A stretch of DNA of 64,000 nt from Abelmoschus esculentus (lineage: Eukaryota > Streptophyta > Magnoliopsida > Malvales > Malvaceae). Position numbers and translations under genes: made by a program. Numbering within the stretch: the first letter of the stretch is position 1; the number at the start of each line of letters is the position of its first letter. This document shows positions 26,400-37,729 of the stretch, piece by piece. Below the pieces are notes generated by a model. It was not told the DNA's origin, did no database searches, and saw nothing but the letters and a program-made list of their open reading frames with translations. The stretch lies in contig JAUCBN010000037.1 of NCBI GenBank assembly GCA_035048815.1, forward strand, positions 14,598,001 through 14,662,000. The letters run 5' to 3'.

Positions 26400-27640
26400 G
26401 TCATGCTTAATTGACAAGTCAAAGAATTTTTTTTTAAGTCAAAACATAACCCAACACTATTTTTTTAAGTATTTTCAAAGCTAAAATGTTCATATTTTTT
26501 CAAGTGTTTCGATACCACACTTATTGGTATCGATACCATGTTCTTATTTTCAATGAATGTTTTTAAGTTTTCCTAGGTGTTTCGATACAATCTTGAATCG
26601 TTTTGATACCATTTGAAACTGTAAAATTTGGTTTCAAAACTTTTTAATTTGGTATCTATACAGTCGTTTCGATATAGTCCTTGACTGTTTTGATATCGTC
26701 CTGCATTTTTAAGCTAAATGAAATATTTAAAGAATATTGATACTATACGTAGGCGATTAGATACCTGATTTATTTTTTTCAAAGATTTTTAAAAAATAAA
26801 TATTTTGACCGTTACTTGTCAGTTAATCTTTAAAATTTAATTGACCAGTATCGATACGTCCCTCAAGGCATTTCGATACCAATTTCGGCAGAACCAAATC
26901 GTTTCGATACAACTTTATATATGTTTTGATGCCCCTATTTTAAAGACTAACTAGTTTAGATATACCATGAACTCGAGTATCGATACTCCTTATTAAATGC
27001 ACATAACAACTCTTTCTATTTAAGTATCATTTTAATATAGTTTTTTCGAGTACCGATACCAAAACTTGCAGAAGTGCGTTTATAGTGGGAAGAATGTGTC
27101 CCAACGGTCATATTGATGATCCCAACTACCAAAGAGTTAGAATTCAATGAGAGGATATAAAAACAAGTCTCAAATACAGTAACAATAATTATTGATCATC
27201 AAACAAACATCCAAGCATTCAATTCAACTCCAAACACTCAAATTATCAAATCCTTATACCTAACTCTTTGTTTATTATTGTAATTTTTTTTGAGTTTGGG
27301 GAGTTTTAAATTGTAATTGGAGTAATATTTCCTGTGAGAGAAACAAACATTGGTCATCCTTTCAATTCTTGTAAATCTTGTGAGGTTGAATTAATTTTTG
27401 GGTAGAAAGATTGATTCGTTTGTAACAGTTATCTCTTGAACCGGTAAAAATGTCGAATTTATTAGTGAATTAGTTAGAGAAAATCCTCGGTGGGAGCTAA
27501 GGTAGTGAATGTAGAGTTTGTTCAAAGCTTGAACCACTATAAATTTTTGTATTCATATTTTTCTTATTTTCCAATCCTTTCCAAAAAATTTAAAAGTGTC
27601 AATTCACCCCCTTCTTGGTCATTTTCGATTGTTTGATCCA
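26400..27640 (+). mobile_element. Copia-like (SIRE/Maximus-like) LTR relic
   Basis: A non-coding block rich in TTTCGATACC and GTATCGATACC words. It ends with CTTGAACCGGTAAAAA, TCGGTGGGAGCTAAGG, TGAACCACTATAAA and GTGTCAATTCACCCCCTTC, a layout like the ends of SIRE-type copia LTRs. No terminal duplication or coding part was found, so this is a relic or solo LTR with uncertain limits. Confidence 0.4.
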
Positions 27641-27749
27641 CTCATCAAATAATGTTACCTTAAAGTTCTAACAAAATAAAATTTTAGAAACTTATTTTAG
27701 TTAAAAAAAATATTAGACACATATTTAAAAAATAATTTATTATTATAAA

Positions 27750-28352
27750 GGTCACGTTTGTTTGCTCTCAATACAAATTTAGTCACCAATTTTAAAAATC
27801 AACGAATTTAGTCACGTACGTTTTTTAGCTGTAAATTTATCACTTCAACGTTAAAAGCAGCTAAAGTTTTTTCAAAATTTAGTATTTTTTATTGTTTTTA
27901 CAGATTTTAAGATGGAAAAGTCGGTTTAAAAAGTTAAAATCAACTAACAACAAAGCTTAACTGCACAACTAATTAACAACTTGGGAGCCTTTGCAAATTG
28001 CAACGTCTCTAACAATGCAGTGTGTTCTGGTTGATTGTCCAAAACTAAGGAAACTTGAGATGAGAGACTGACCATTTGGAAATGCTACACTGCTGTCGAG
28101 TTTGGAGAAGTACGAATAGGTCACTTTGGAAAGATGATAAAATATAAAATTTTCAGGATCAAATTAAAGATAAAATAAAAATAAAATAATTATTTAAGGA
28201 TTATTTAGGTATTTTTTATTGTGCCAAATCATCTTACGTTAACTTTTAACGTCGGAGTGACCATAAGTTTACAGCCAAAAAACGTATGTGACTGTATTGG
28301 TTGATTTTTAAAACCGGTAACTAAATTTGTATGGGGACAAACAAACGTGACC
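27750..28352. mobile_element. Foldback MITE, about 600 bp
   Basis: Terminal inverted repeats GGTCACGTTTGTTTG and CAAACAAACGTGACC continue inward as TACAAATTTAGT(C/T)ACC, AAAAATCAAC and ACGTACGTTTTTTAGCTGTA with reversed matches. It looks MULE-like. A clear target duplication was not found. Confidence 0.65.
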
Positions 28353-29600
28353 TCCACTATAATTAATCCTTAAAAATATATAATTTAGACATTTATTTCT
28401 GAATTAAACTTTCGTTGTTATTGTTACGACGAAGATGATGTTTCATGAACCAGTTCGACTGTCACACTAATTTTTGTGGACCTAAATGCCCTCAATCCAA
28501 TTTGAAAATTGTCATTTTATTAAAACTTATTCTGAGTTTTGTTTAGATAATTTAGAAAATACAAGGTATAAAATTAAAGGGTATTTAAGTAAAATCACTG
28601 AGAGCACCTATGAAATCCACCGGAAAAGAAATATTTTTTTTGTCCTAATATTATCTTATAAAAGACAAAAACAGAACGAATCAAAAGCAAAATCAAAAGA
28701 AAGCTTCAAAAGATTTGAAATTTTTTATAATATATTTAATTTATTAGTTAATTAATATAAATAAAATATTTTAAAAATTTATTACAGAAAAATCACGCGG
28801 TAAATATAAAAATTAAACCCCAAATTAAAAATTAAAATTAAAATTGTAATCATATTTATAATTTCTAAGTTTTAACGTGGTTACATATATTATCGATAAT
28901 ATTTTGAGCATTACGTGTATTATAATTGAAAATCTCTTGATAACATATGTTATTACGAAGTTTTACAGTTTCATATGGTGTTGATGCCTGTAAACAGATG
29001 TAGCATATAAATTAGAAGTACAATTGACCCACTTGATTTATTGAGGTACGAGATTTTTAATGAAATAATATCTAATTTAAATCTCTTGATTTGTCGATAC
29101 CTATGAACAATCATTATTACAGTTATATATTGTTATTTAAATATCTGTCCCTATTACAGTTATATATTGTTATTTAAATATCTGTCCCTAATAGTAAGTA
29201 AAAAAATAATTTTAAGAGTTAGTTCATAATAATAAGTACTAAAAAAATGGGCCTTTAGTAACAAAATATAAAAAATTAAAATTCAAGAATATACTCAAAA
29301 TAACAAATATTAAAAAAAACAAGACTGTAATAATTAATATTAAAAAATTAAAATTTAAGAATATATTTCTAATTTAAATATATATTTATTTGGTAATATT
29401 TTAACACTGACTAAAATTATTTATTTTATTCTAAAATATTCGGCCACATATGGAAATGTAAATTTAAATCTCAACGGCTAGTATGGGCACCTCAAAATGA
29501 GACCGTTACAATCCTTCCCAACTTTCCATTGTATTTATACATATAAATTCACCCACACCATAATTTAATTCAAAGCTTTCAATTTTATTGATTTCATAGT
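28353..29600. other. Intergenic, AT-rich
   Basis: No gene is supported. The final part should be the promoter of the 29.6-kb gene. It includes one perfect 37-bp tandem duplication. Confidence 0.4.
29116..29189. repeat. Perfect 37-bp tandem duplication
   Basis: Two identical adjacent 37-bp units, 29116-29152 and 29153-29189, each starting ATTACAGTTATATATTG and ending TATCTGTCCCT. Identity suggests a recent slip, or an assembly duplication. Confidence 0.95.
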
Positions 29601-29623
29601 TCAAAGCAACACCTCTTATTTCA

Positions 29624-29984
29624 ATGGCGGAGCAAGCGATGGAAAAGCCTTTTAGCAGTTCTACTCTTCCCGAAAATGGCGGATTGGAGAGTACCCCACC
29701 TCTAAAGGAACAGAAACTCTATGAGAATCCTCATGATTCAGGAGAAGATTTGCGAAAAGCATGCATGAAAATGGTGGAGCAAGCGATTGAAGAGACGTTT
29801 AACTGTTCACCTCAGCCTGAAAATGGTGGATTGGAGAATACCCCACCAGTACAGGACCAGAAACTTGATGAGAATCCTCAAGATCCAGGCAAAGATTTGA
29901 AGAAAACAAGTACCCCGGACAGGCTTAGAGTCCCCAAAGCATTCAAGTATCCTGAAAGGTATGCAACTCTAAACATATACATAC

Positions 29985-30031
<47 letters not shown>

Positions 30032-30382
30032 TTTCTATGTGTAAATTATTTCTTGTTTTACTGGTTTGTTTCAGGTATAGAAGTCCGACTGATTCTATGA
30101 TGTCGCCTGTTACAAAAGGTCTTCTTGCAAGAAACAGGAAAGCTGGAGGTTCACTGTTACCACCTAGTATAAATCAAACTAGGGTAATTTTCTAAGCTTA
30201 TTCAAGATTTTAATCTGCTCTTGAGCGACTCCAATTCAGACACTAGAGAGTTGTTGCTTGTGAATTCAATAGTCATCATCTGTGAAGTTGTTTCATTTTT
30301 TTTTTCAAGTTATTTACTGAGTTCTTACATGTTGCAGATTCATGAATTGCGTGTACAAGATATTGATCTTTCTCAGAACTGA
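29624..30382 (+). CDS. Small plant protein of unknown function with internal duplication
   Basis: Three exons, 29624-29958, 30075-30183 and 30338-30382, with GT-AG introns join in frame to 162 residues. I do not recognise a named family. Exon 1 holds two ~46-residue direct repeats: MAEQAMEKPF..PENGGLESTPP and MVEQAIEETF..PENGGLENTPP. Exons 2-3 encode a basic segment, YRSPTDSMMSPVTKGLLARN, followed by a short LRVQDIDL tail. This part looks like the conserved core and includes SP/TP dipeptides that proline-directed kinases could use. There is no signal peptide or membrane segment. The start is the first ATG after a TCAA context. The splice junctions and the conserved-looking C terminus make a real gene likely. 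Confidence 0.65.
29975..30029. repeat. (ACAT)n-(AT)n microsatellite
   Basis: A compound microsatellite inside intron 1 of the 29.6-kb gene: about five ACAT units followed by about 16 AT units. Confidence 0.95.
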
Positions 30383-31013
30383 TTGTTGCTGTTTTGTGAG
30401 CTTAAAACCAGATGGATTCTTGAACCTGATGAATTTGTCTGAATTGTTGTTCCTGTCAATATAAATCATTAGCAAAAAGAATGCTATACATGAGATGTAA
30501 TCTTTAGTTTTTAATCCAGTTTTTGAATGTGAAATCTTGTTCTGATAATAACATTATTTTCCCTTTGAACCAAATGTTGTTAGCATGGTTGATAGATATG
30601 GTTTTGTAATTGGTTGAAGAAAATGGCCTAACAACTCTCCAAAGTGCCTTTAAGAACTCCACAATTTTGGTCCGTATTCGAAACCGGAGACAAAGAACCT
30701 AACCAGAAACCTCTTTGCCTTCCATTTTTAGCTCTTTAACACCCCACCAACTCTGGTACAATTCATTTTGTTAAAGTAATGTAATGTCCCATTGATAGTT
30801 TTTCCCTACATTCATTATTTTCTCATCATAAATCTTCGATCTTTGAGTTTTCTAAGCAAAAGAAAGAGATAGATTGAAGATCCCAACAAGGTTCTCAAAG
30901 GAATTTTAAGTGAGTTTATCTGCAGTTTGATTCATTTACATGGAACAATACCTGTTTCCTGTAATAATAATTTGATGTTTTTGTATGTTGTTTTCATTTT
31001 TGTAATACAGAAA

Positions 31014-31524
31014 ATGGAAACTGATCATAGAGTTCAAGTTAAATCTCTTTCAAGGCAAGGAAGCTCGGGTATCTTTATCTTCGTCGTCGTCATCATCTTC
31101 ATCTCCGAACCGAAACCTTGGGGAATCTGAACTCATTGAGTTATCGACACTTTTAAATGTTCCACCGGAGACTTGAAATGAACAATCCTCAGATGATAAC
31201 ATGCCTGCACAACAAGCACCGGCATGTAAGATGCCGAATCGGATACCGTCGTCCATTTTCAGTAGTAAACCTGCAGCACCAAATGAATGGAGCATTACTT
31301 CAAATGAATCATTGTTCAGCATTCATATTGGGAACAACAGCTGCTCCAAGGAACAATTTCTTACTTTGTATAAATCAGGGGAGTTAACCAAGTTAGATGA
31401 GCAGATCATCGCCCAAGGCAGCGTGATTCCTTCACTGAAAGAACTAGATGAGATGGTGGCGATGGAGGAAAGCGTTGGCAACGATGATGGCCACGACAAA
31501 GATGACATTGACGACCATAGCTGA
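31014..31524 (+). CDS. Small protein of unknown function, split or degraded frame
   Basis: The ATG at 31014 follows a good acceptor (TTTTGTAATACAG|AAAATGG), so a 5'UTR intron is likely. The first frame (METDHRVQVKSLSRQGSS) then fails. A second frame, open from 31193, runs to TGA at 31524 and includes NEWSITSNESLFSIHIGNN and LYKSGELTKLDEQI, followed by an acidic tail. A GT-AG intron 31069-31192 (GTATCT...CCTCAG) would join 31014-31068 to 31193-31524 in frame as 128 residues. Alternatively the skipped 124 bp, which read as a Ser run in the downstream frame, were once coding. In that case a one-base frameshift near 31070 and a TGA at 31174 make this a pseudogene. I weakly associate the NESLFSI block with plant proteins of unknown function. 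Confidence 0.45.
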
Positions 31525-31532
31525 CACAATAG

Positions 31533-32679
31533 TGTCAAAATAAAATTCTTTATTATCAAATAATAAATAGGAAATTAAATGTAATAAGTGAGAAGTAAGG
31601 GTCAATCTTACAGAGACTAGAAATTTTTTGATTATATTTGTTTGATTGGTGATCCAAAAAGGTTGAACGATGTTTAAATAAAAAAGGTAGTTGAATAAAA
31701 TAAACTAAGTAATTGAAGAAATAAAAATAAAGAAAATAATTTAATAAAATAAAAATTAATCTTAGGCTCTCGCTGTGACTCAACTTTAATAGATCATTGA
31801 AAAAAAATTTCAATGCGGGATTTTACGTCGGTACTTAGCTTTCAAGGTTCTATCTTTGAAGCAAAACTTACAAACCGAATACTCAAGTTCTATCTTTGAT
31901 ATTGATTTCATGGATTAATCCAACAACTCAATGTTTGCAGATAAAATCGTTTAAATCGTTAAAACCAACTTGGATTAGGTTATTTCAATAACAATTGATT
32001 CAATCTTAGTTTTTTTCTTAGCAATCAATTTGTTAAGTGTGTTCGTAAGAAGTCGGATCGCATCAATAGCCGATCTTTCCTCCCACACGAGTAATCAAAT
32101 CAACGTCTTAACTAAAGTCAATCTTTAGTTTTGAAATCAGTTTAATTTTAAAAATAAGTTCAAAAGAAGACTGAAGAAGTAAAAAAACGAAGTTATCAAT
32201 GTGCTTTTTAATCCTCACGTTTGGATTTGATCATTGCTAAAGAATAAATATCCAAGGATCAGTTCTAGGCTTACCCAAATGAGTATTTATAGCCTTTTAT
32301 AAAGGCTAAAATAGAGGGATAAATCCTAGATAAATATAAAAATATTTAAATTCAAATTACAAAAGATAAATCTCAAATTTAAAATTCAAATCTCGGTTGA
32401 TAAGCTATTTGGAACGCTGATAAACTATCACGCGCTTTCTGACGTCATCTTCTAGAAGTTGCTGACCGAGTGCCACGTCAGCTTTTCATGCCCATAGTCA
32501 TGCACACAAATCCAGACTTGATTCAGAAAATAAAAAAACTTCAAAAATCGGCCACTTAATTGTATTTTCTAGATTCACAGTCCTGCACAAAAACACAGAA
32601 AATATCAAGATTAGTAAAATGACTCGTCAAATCAAAAGATAATCAAGCACAAAATATTAATTATTTTAAGCACTTATCA
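31533..32679. mobile_element. Possible solo LTR (1.15 kb)
   Basis: A non-coding block that begins TGTCAAAATAAAATTC and ends AAGCACTTATCA, so it has TG...CA ends. It is flanked by AATAG on the left (31528-31532) and AATAT on the right (32680-32684), a 4/5 target-site match. It starts a few bases after the stop codon of the 31-kb gene. The interior has no reading frame. The lineage is unknown. Confidence 0.4.
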
Positions 32680-32831
32680 AATATCACCATTTTTCCCACT
32701 CGAAAGCTTGTATTATTTCCTTACAAGTTGCATGAATATATCATCGAATTCGTTTCAGGTTGAATGGCACCGAAGGTGAAAGGCTAAGCTCGGTAAATAT
32801 CCGCCTATGCAATCAAGAATCAAAAACACAA

Positions 32832-33005
32832 TCAGTAAAGCAGCAGCCAGAGCAGGATCAAGAGCAATGTGCTGAAGATGAAACCAGAAACTCCCCAAAG
32901 CGCTAATAGTCGAAGCTGGTTTTCCTGTTTCAGTTGCTGCAGATAACCATGATTTTCTATCCTTCCAAACAATCTTAAACATTTACTAGAGAAGGAAAAA
33001 TCCAT
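32832..33005 (-). CDS. Tiny single-pass membrane ORF (57 aa), uncertain
   Basis: Reads ATG at 33005 to TGA at 32832. A basic, polar N-terminal half (MDFSFSSKCLRLFGR, then KQENQLRLL) is followed by a 20-residue hydrophobic helix rich in Leu/Ile that ends at the stop (ILLWLLLY). A TATA-like TATATAAA lies about 145 bp upstream on the same strand near 33150. It could be a small membrane protein, the last exon of a longer gene, or chance. I recognise no family. Confidence 0.3.
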   Translation of the reverse strand: MDFSFSSKCLRLFGRIENHGYLQQLKQENQLRLLALWGVSGFIFSTLLLILLWLLLY

Positions 33006-33308
33006 TGAGCGCGATGAGCTAAAGTTGTACAAAGATTTATTTCATGTTAATCATTCAAGGGTCCAAATTGGATCCATCTAAATTCAAATTTTCCATTTTA
33101 TTTCTGATATTGTTTGAGAATCCATTACCTTTTCTTTGTTTATATAGAGAAACAACAAAGCTATTCAAAAGCAGACTGCCTACTTTGCACTCATGTTATG
33201 ATTTGGAGCCTGCAGGGTTCAATTAGGCTCCCCCAAACCCCACATATATGTCCAGTTTCGGCTCGGAAACACGGCAGGGGGAACGTTTAATTCCGGGATT
33301 CGGCAAGG

Positions 33309-36300
33309 TGTAACACCCTAAGGTCGGGTTAGTAAAACGACTCGAATAAAATTTTAAATTAAATGAATCATATGTAAATTGGATTACAATTATGGGACTT
33401 AATTGAATTGAATGAGAAATTAAGAGTTTGCATGACAATTTTAAAGATTCCCTAAACTACCCCATGTAATAAGTTAAATCTAGATATGTCATTAAGCGTA
33501 AAGTGGTCTTTTGACCCCTTTAATGAACAAGAATCAGCCAAGTCCCCTTTCTTCCTCCCCATTTTCACGTTAAACACAAGGAAATTATGAGGGAGAAAAC
33601 CTCCATGAAAACTTGAGGGAGAGAACTTCAAACCTTTGCATGGTTAAGAAATTAGACAAGGAAATCAAGTTTAAAGGCTTCGGTAAGCTTCTTTCTCCAT
33701 AACCCAAACGTTGAAAGTTTTAGTTCTTGAATTTTTGGAAGCTTTTATGATGCTCTTAAGTTAGGTTAGGTTGTTAGGAAGCCTAATCTAAAATTAGAAT
33801 CTAATTGGTTATGGATTTCCTTAAAGCATGTACAATAGTTAGAAAATTGGAGTTAAGATGTTGCAAATGTTATATGTATGTTATTCGATTTGTTAAGTTG
33901 TTGTAAATTTGATTTTAAGGTGTTAATTCATATATGAAATGCTGGAAATTTGTGGAAATAAGTTGGGAATTGAGAGTTAAATGTATGGGATGAAGATTGT
34001 CGAAAATAATTAGAAATGCTATTTCGGATAGCTATCTTTGAAAAATTCCCTAGGTCGGAATTTATGGAGTTAGGAGCTGAAATTTTGCAGTATGATACTC
34101 TTGTATATCTAGTTTAAGAGAAAATTTACGGAACTTCAATCCGAGTCGGTAGAAAAAGTTATAAGCTTCTCCGTAGGGCTACTCGAGCAGTCCCGAAAGT
34201 TTCAGACATATCTGATTCGAATGAATTCTGGTACTGATCGGGAAAGTATTAAAATATGAGGTTAATTTATCCTTATAGAGGATCCTCTTAGCTTTCCAAA
34301 TAGGTATAATAATCTCGAATCGGACATGGGAGCTAGGAGATACGATCGAATTACGAAAGGGTAGCAAAACTGTCTCTAACGGATAAATGTACATGCTTAT
34401 ATTAGTTAAAGCTTAAGATCACTTGAGTTAAGTGATTATGATATGTTCTAATAAATGTATATTTGTATATGGATTACTAGATAATCAAAGAGAAGAAAAT
34501 ATCGAGGAGGAGGAAAGACTCGAGCAAACTCGAAAGAAGGGCAAGGGAGTCGCGATCTACAATCCTTGAGTTGCTTGGAGAAATTGTGAGTGTGGCAAAC
34601 CTTGAGGTTAGGACCTAGGGTCCTAACCATCTTTGTATTATTCGATTAGTTTGTATTGTAACCGGACTAATGAAATATTTGGTAATACGAGAAGGAGGAT
34701 TATATGTTAATAACTTGTTTGATGTCATGTTTTAGTGCTAGATGTTAGACTAGTTTAGAACATTTGCATAGCTCGTAAATGCCAAGGTAAGTAATGGCAC
34801 GCGGCTACGGATGCCAGGTACGTGAGTCATGCATGAGATATGTTAGATTGGTTTGATTATTATCGGAACAAGATATATATATGATATGGTATGATAACAT
34901 GACATATGCTTTTGATTCGTTAGCATGATGTATGCTTTTGATATGTTCGTATGATTTATACTTTGGATATGCTAGCATGACGTATATGCTTTTAGAAGGG
35001 TAGCCTGAAGTAAATGTATTGAATATTAGCATGTTATTGACATCTTTTGTGATGAGAAACTTGTTTAATACAAATGGAAAGATTAAATAAATTGGAAACT
35101 CTGATTGAGCCTTGGTCGATAGTTGGTCATAGGTAGTACGGCATGCCTAGGGTCCGAGCTCATTTGTTAGTTTGCCTAGTACTTTGGTATTTCTGTTTAG
35201 TACTTCGGTACTTCTGTTGGTACTATGGGTACCTTTGTTTGGTGGTTAGTCACCATTTGTAGATACCGTGGGTATCTTTTGTTAGTGCCTTTGTGGCACT
35301 TTTGTCAGTACCTTTGTGATACTTCTGATGACCCGCTTACCTAGTCAAACTATACCAAGGAATCATTTGTAACAGATTTGAAAGATTAAAATTGAAATGA
35401 TATTGCTTTGAGCATTCGATAACATGTTGCCATTGGGCATTTGATTATGTGTTGCCATTGAGCATTTGATAATATGTTGCTATTGAGCATTTGACACGAT
35501 ATTGCCATTGAGCATTTGACATGAGGTTGCTAATGAGCATTTGATTAAATGTTGCCATTGTGCATTCGATTATAAGTTGCTAATGAGCATTAGATTATAT
35601 GTTGCCATTGTTCATTCGATTATCAGTAGCTATTGAGCATTCGAACAAGAAATTGTATTGAGCATCTAGTTTTGTGAATTTTGCTTGTATGCTATTGGCA
35701 TGAAAAATATGAATTATGTTAAGCATGATACAAAATGTTCAAATTGATATATGAAATTGATTGGTTGCTTATTGTAGCATGTTATATTGTTTAATTAATG
35801 TCTAAATGGTTAGACTTAGGGTTGCCTCACTAAGTACTTCGTAAGTACTTACCACCTTTGTTTCCTCCTTCCCAAATAACAGGTTATTGGACTAAGGGGT
35901 TAGATCGGCTTTGATCGCGAGCAAGGAAACCAAGCAAGCCCAAGTATGGTATTTTGCACTTTTGTAACTCCTAGCTTATGGTGGCATAGAGAGCATGCTT
36001 AGAATCGTCCATGCATTTCGATATTTTGATCATGATTTATATATATATAATCATTTGAATATTCGGTATGTAAGCCATAAGGCAAGGTAATTGTAATAGG
36101 CTAGTCTTATATAATTTGGAGACTGATTTATGGTTTGTTTATATCGGTCTCGTATTAAGCATGCAATATGTAAGCAATGGAATTGGTATGTGAATTCTTA
36201 GAACCACACCATAGATATATATGTTAGTCACATAGTGAAATGTAAGTCATAAAGATAACTTATTGATAGGTGGCATATGGTGGTATGGATGGCTCTTGTT

Positions 36301-37285
36301 TAGAAATTATAGCTTTGGTATGTTGAAGGTCCATGATTGATCAAATTTGATAATGGTTCGGGTAGATGTTAGAATTGGTAAGTGAATGATGCTACTTAAA
36401 CATGTTGAATATTGCCCCTTATGGATTAGGAATGGTTTAGACCATATAGGTGGTCTTTTGGTAGAGTCTAAGTGTTTAAAAAGATAGAAATCTGGAAATT
36501 GGGCATGGGTATCGATACCACTTACATGGGTATCGATACCACCATTAACAGAAACAAAATGGCATCGAAGCATGGTTCGATGCCAAGCTTCATTTAAGAA
36601 CTCCCTGGTTCGAAGCCAGTATCGAGCCAGGCCACTATAGCCTTAAGCCATTGAGTCCTTGGAGTAGACCTGCATCGATACTTGGTTCGATACTGGGACT
36701 TTCAGTAACGAAATGGCATCGATACCAGTATCGAACCAGGCTACTCAACTTAGTCAACAAGTCAACGAGGAAGACCAGCATCGATACATGGTTCGATATT
36801 GGGGCTTCCAGAATCGAAATTGCATCGATACCTGTTTCGAACTAGGCTCCCCAGCCATGGTCAACGAGTCAACATAGTTGACCTGTATCGAACTAGGGTT
36901 CGATACCCCTGTTCCGATACCCCTCTATAGGGAGTATCGATACCCCTAGTTAATTTCGGTTCAGCTTGAATATGAAAATTTGCTTGACCAATAAGATAAT
37001 ATTAATGATGATTGAACGAATAAAATTGGGTTAGAGTTTTAGATCACGTTTAATGGTGATTGTAATTGATAAATGAATGAAAATTGAAAATCGAAATAGT
37101 TAATTGTATAAGTGTGGAAAAAGTTTTAAATTGGCCCCGAAATTAATAGAATTTACATATAATTGACTTGAATTAGCTCACAAAATAATCGAACGTTCCG
37201 GAATTAGATACAAGATTGGTCTAAATTATAAGTTTGAATGTTCGGTCGACACTTCCATCTCCTAACCCGGAGCGAGGGTGTAACA
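33309..37285 (+). mobile_element. Solo LTR, gypsy type, 4 kb
   Basis: Begins TGTAACACCCTAAGGTCGGG and ends CCCGGAGCGAGGGTGTAACA. It is flanked by a perfect 5-bp target duplication CAAGG (33304-33308, 37286-37290). TG...CA ends with 5-bp duplications define LTR ends, and TGTAACACCC is typical of Del/Tekay-like gypsy LTRs. There is no gag or pol, so it is best read as a long solo LTR left by recombination. It contains a 25-bp tandem array, GGTAC-rich degenerate repeats (35160-35340) and GTATCGATAC palindromes (36500-36960). The + orientation is inferred from a CACTAAGTACTTCGTAAG block like that in the 59-kb LTR. Confidence 0.75.
35405..35645. repeat. 25-bp tandem repeat array
   Basis: About ten degenerate copies of a 25-bp unit of the type TTGCCATTGAGCATTTGATTA inside the 4-kb LTR. 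The copies differ by a few substitutions and are directly adjacent. Confidence 0.9.
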
Positions 37286-37290
37286 CAAGG

Positions 37291-37729
37291 GGACGTAAGT
37301 TATACCTTTAAGGGTTCGAAGAAGGGTAGCTAGTCAAGGACGGATGGTCAGATTGGCGCCGAAAATCCGGGTTCTTGCGCATCATTCTGTTACATGTTTC
37401 TCAAGTCATTGCGGGTGTAATTTCACATTTATTTAGAATTTAATCATTTAAATATGTATATTAAAAAAAATATGTATATTAAAAAATATGTATATTTAAA
37501 TAGTGATTGATTTTGTGAATATATTTGATAGTGCAATGCTCTATTTTTTATTTAAATTTAAAAAGGTTTTCAATGAGATTCTCAAATCAAGTCGAGGTTG
37601 TATGATATTTATTAATATTTGTCAAAAAAATACAAGATTGTACGATACATACTAATATTTTCCAAAAAAAACATATAAAAAAATAAAGAAATATATGTAT
37701 TCATATGTAGCTACAGAAATTTGTCTAAA
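37291..37729. other. Intergenic, AT-rich
   Basis: Host sequence to the right of the solo LTR and left of the segmental duplication. No gene is seen. Confidence 0.4.

Noticed and set aside
32755..32982. 75-codon minus-strand frame overlapping the tiny membrane ORF
   Set aside because: It overlaps in another frame. The 57-codon frame has the better start context, upstream TATA element and a clean hydrophobic C terminus.
35405..35645. Regular ~25-bp repeats resembling a CRISPR array
   Set aside because: Units are directly adjacent with no unique spacers, lie inside a plant LTR and are degenerate throughout.
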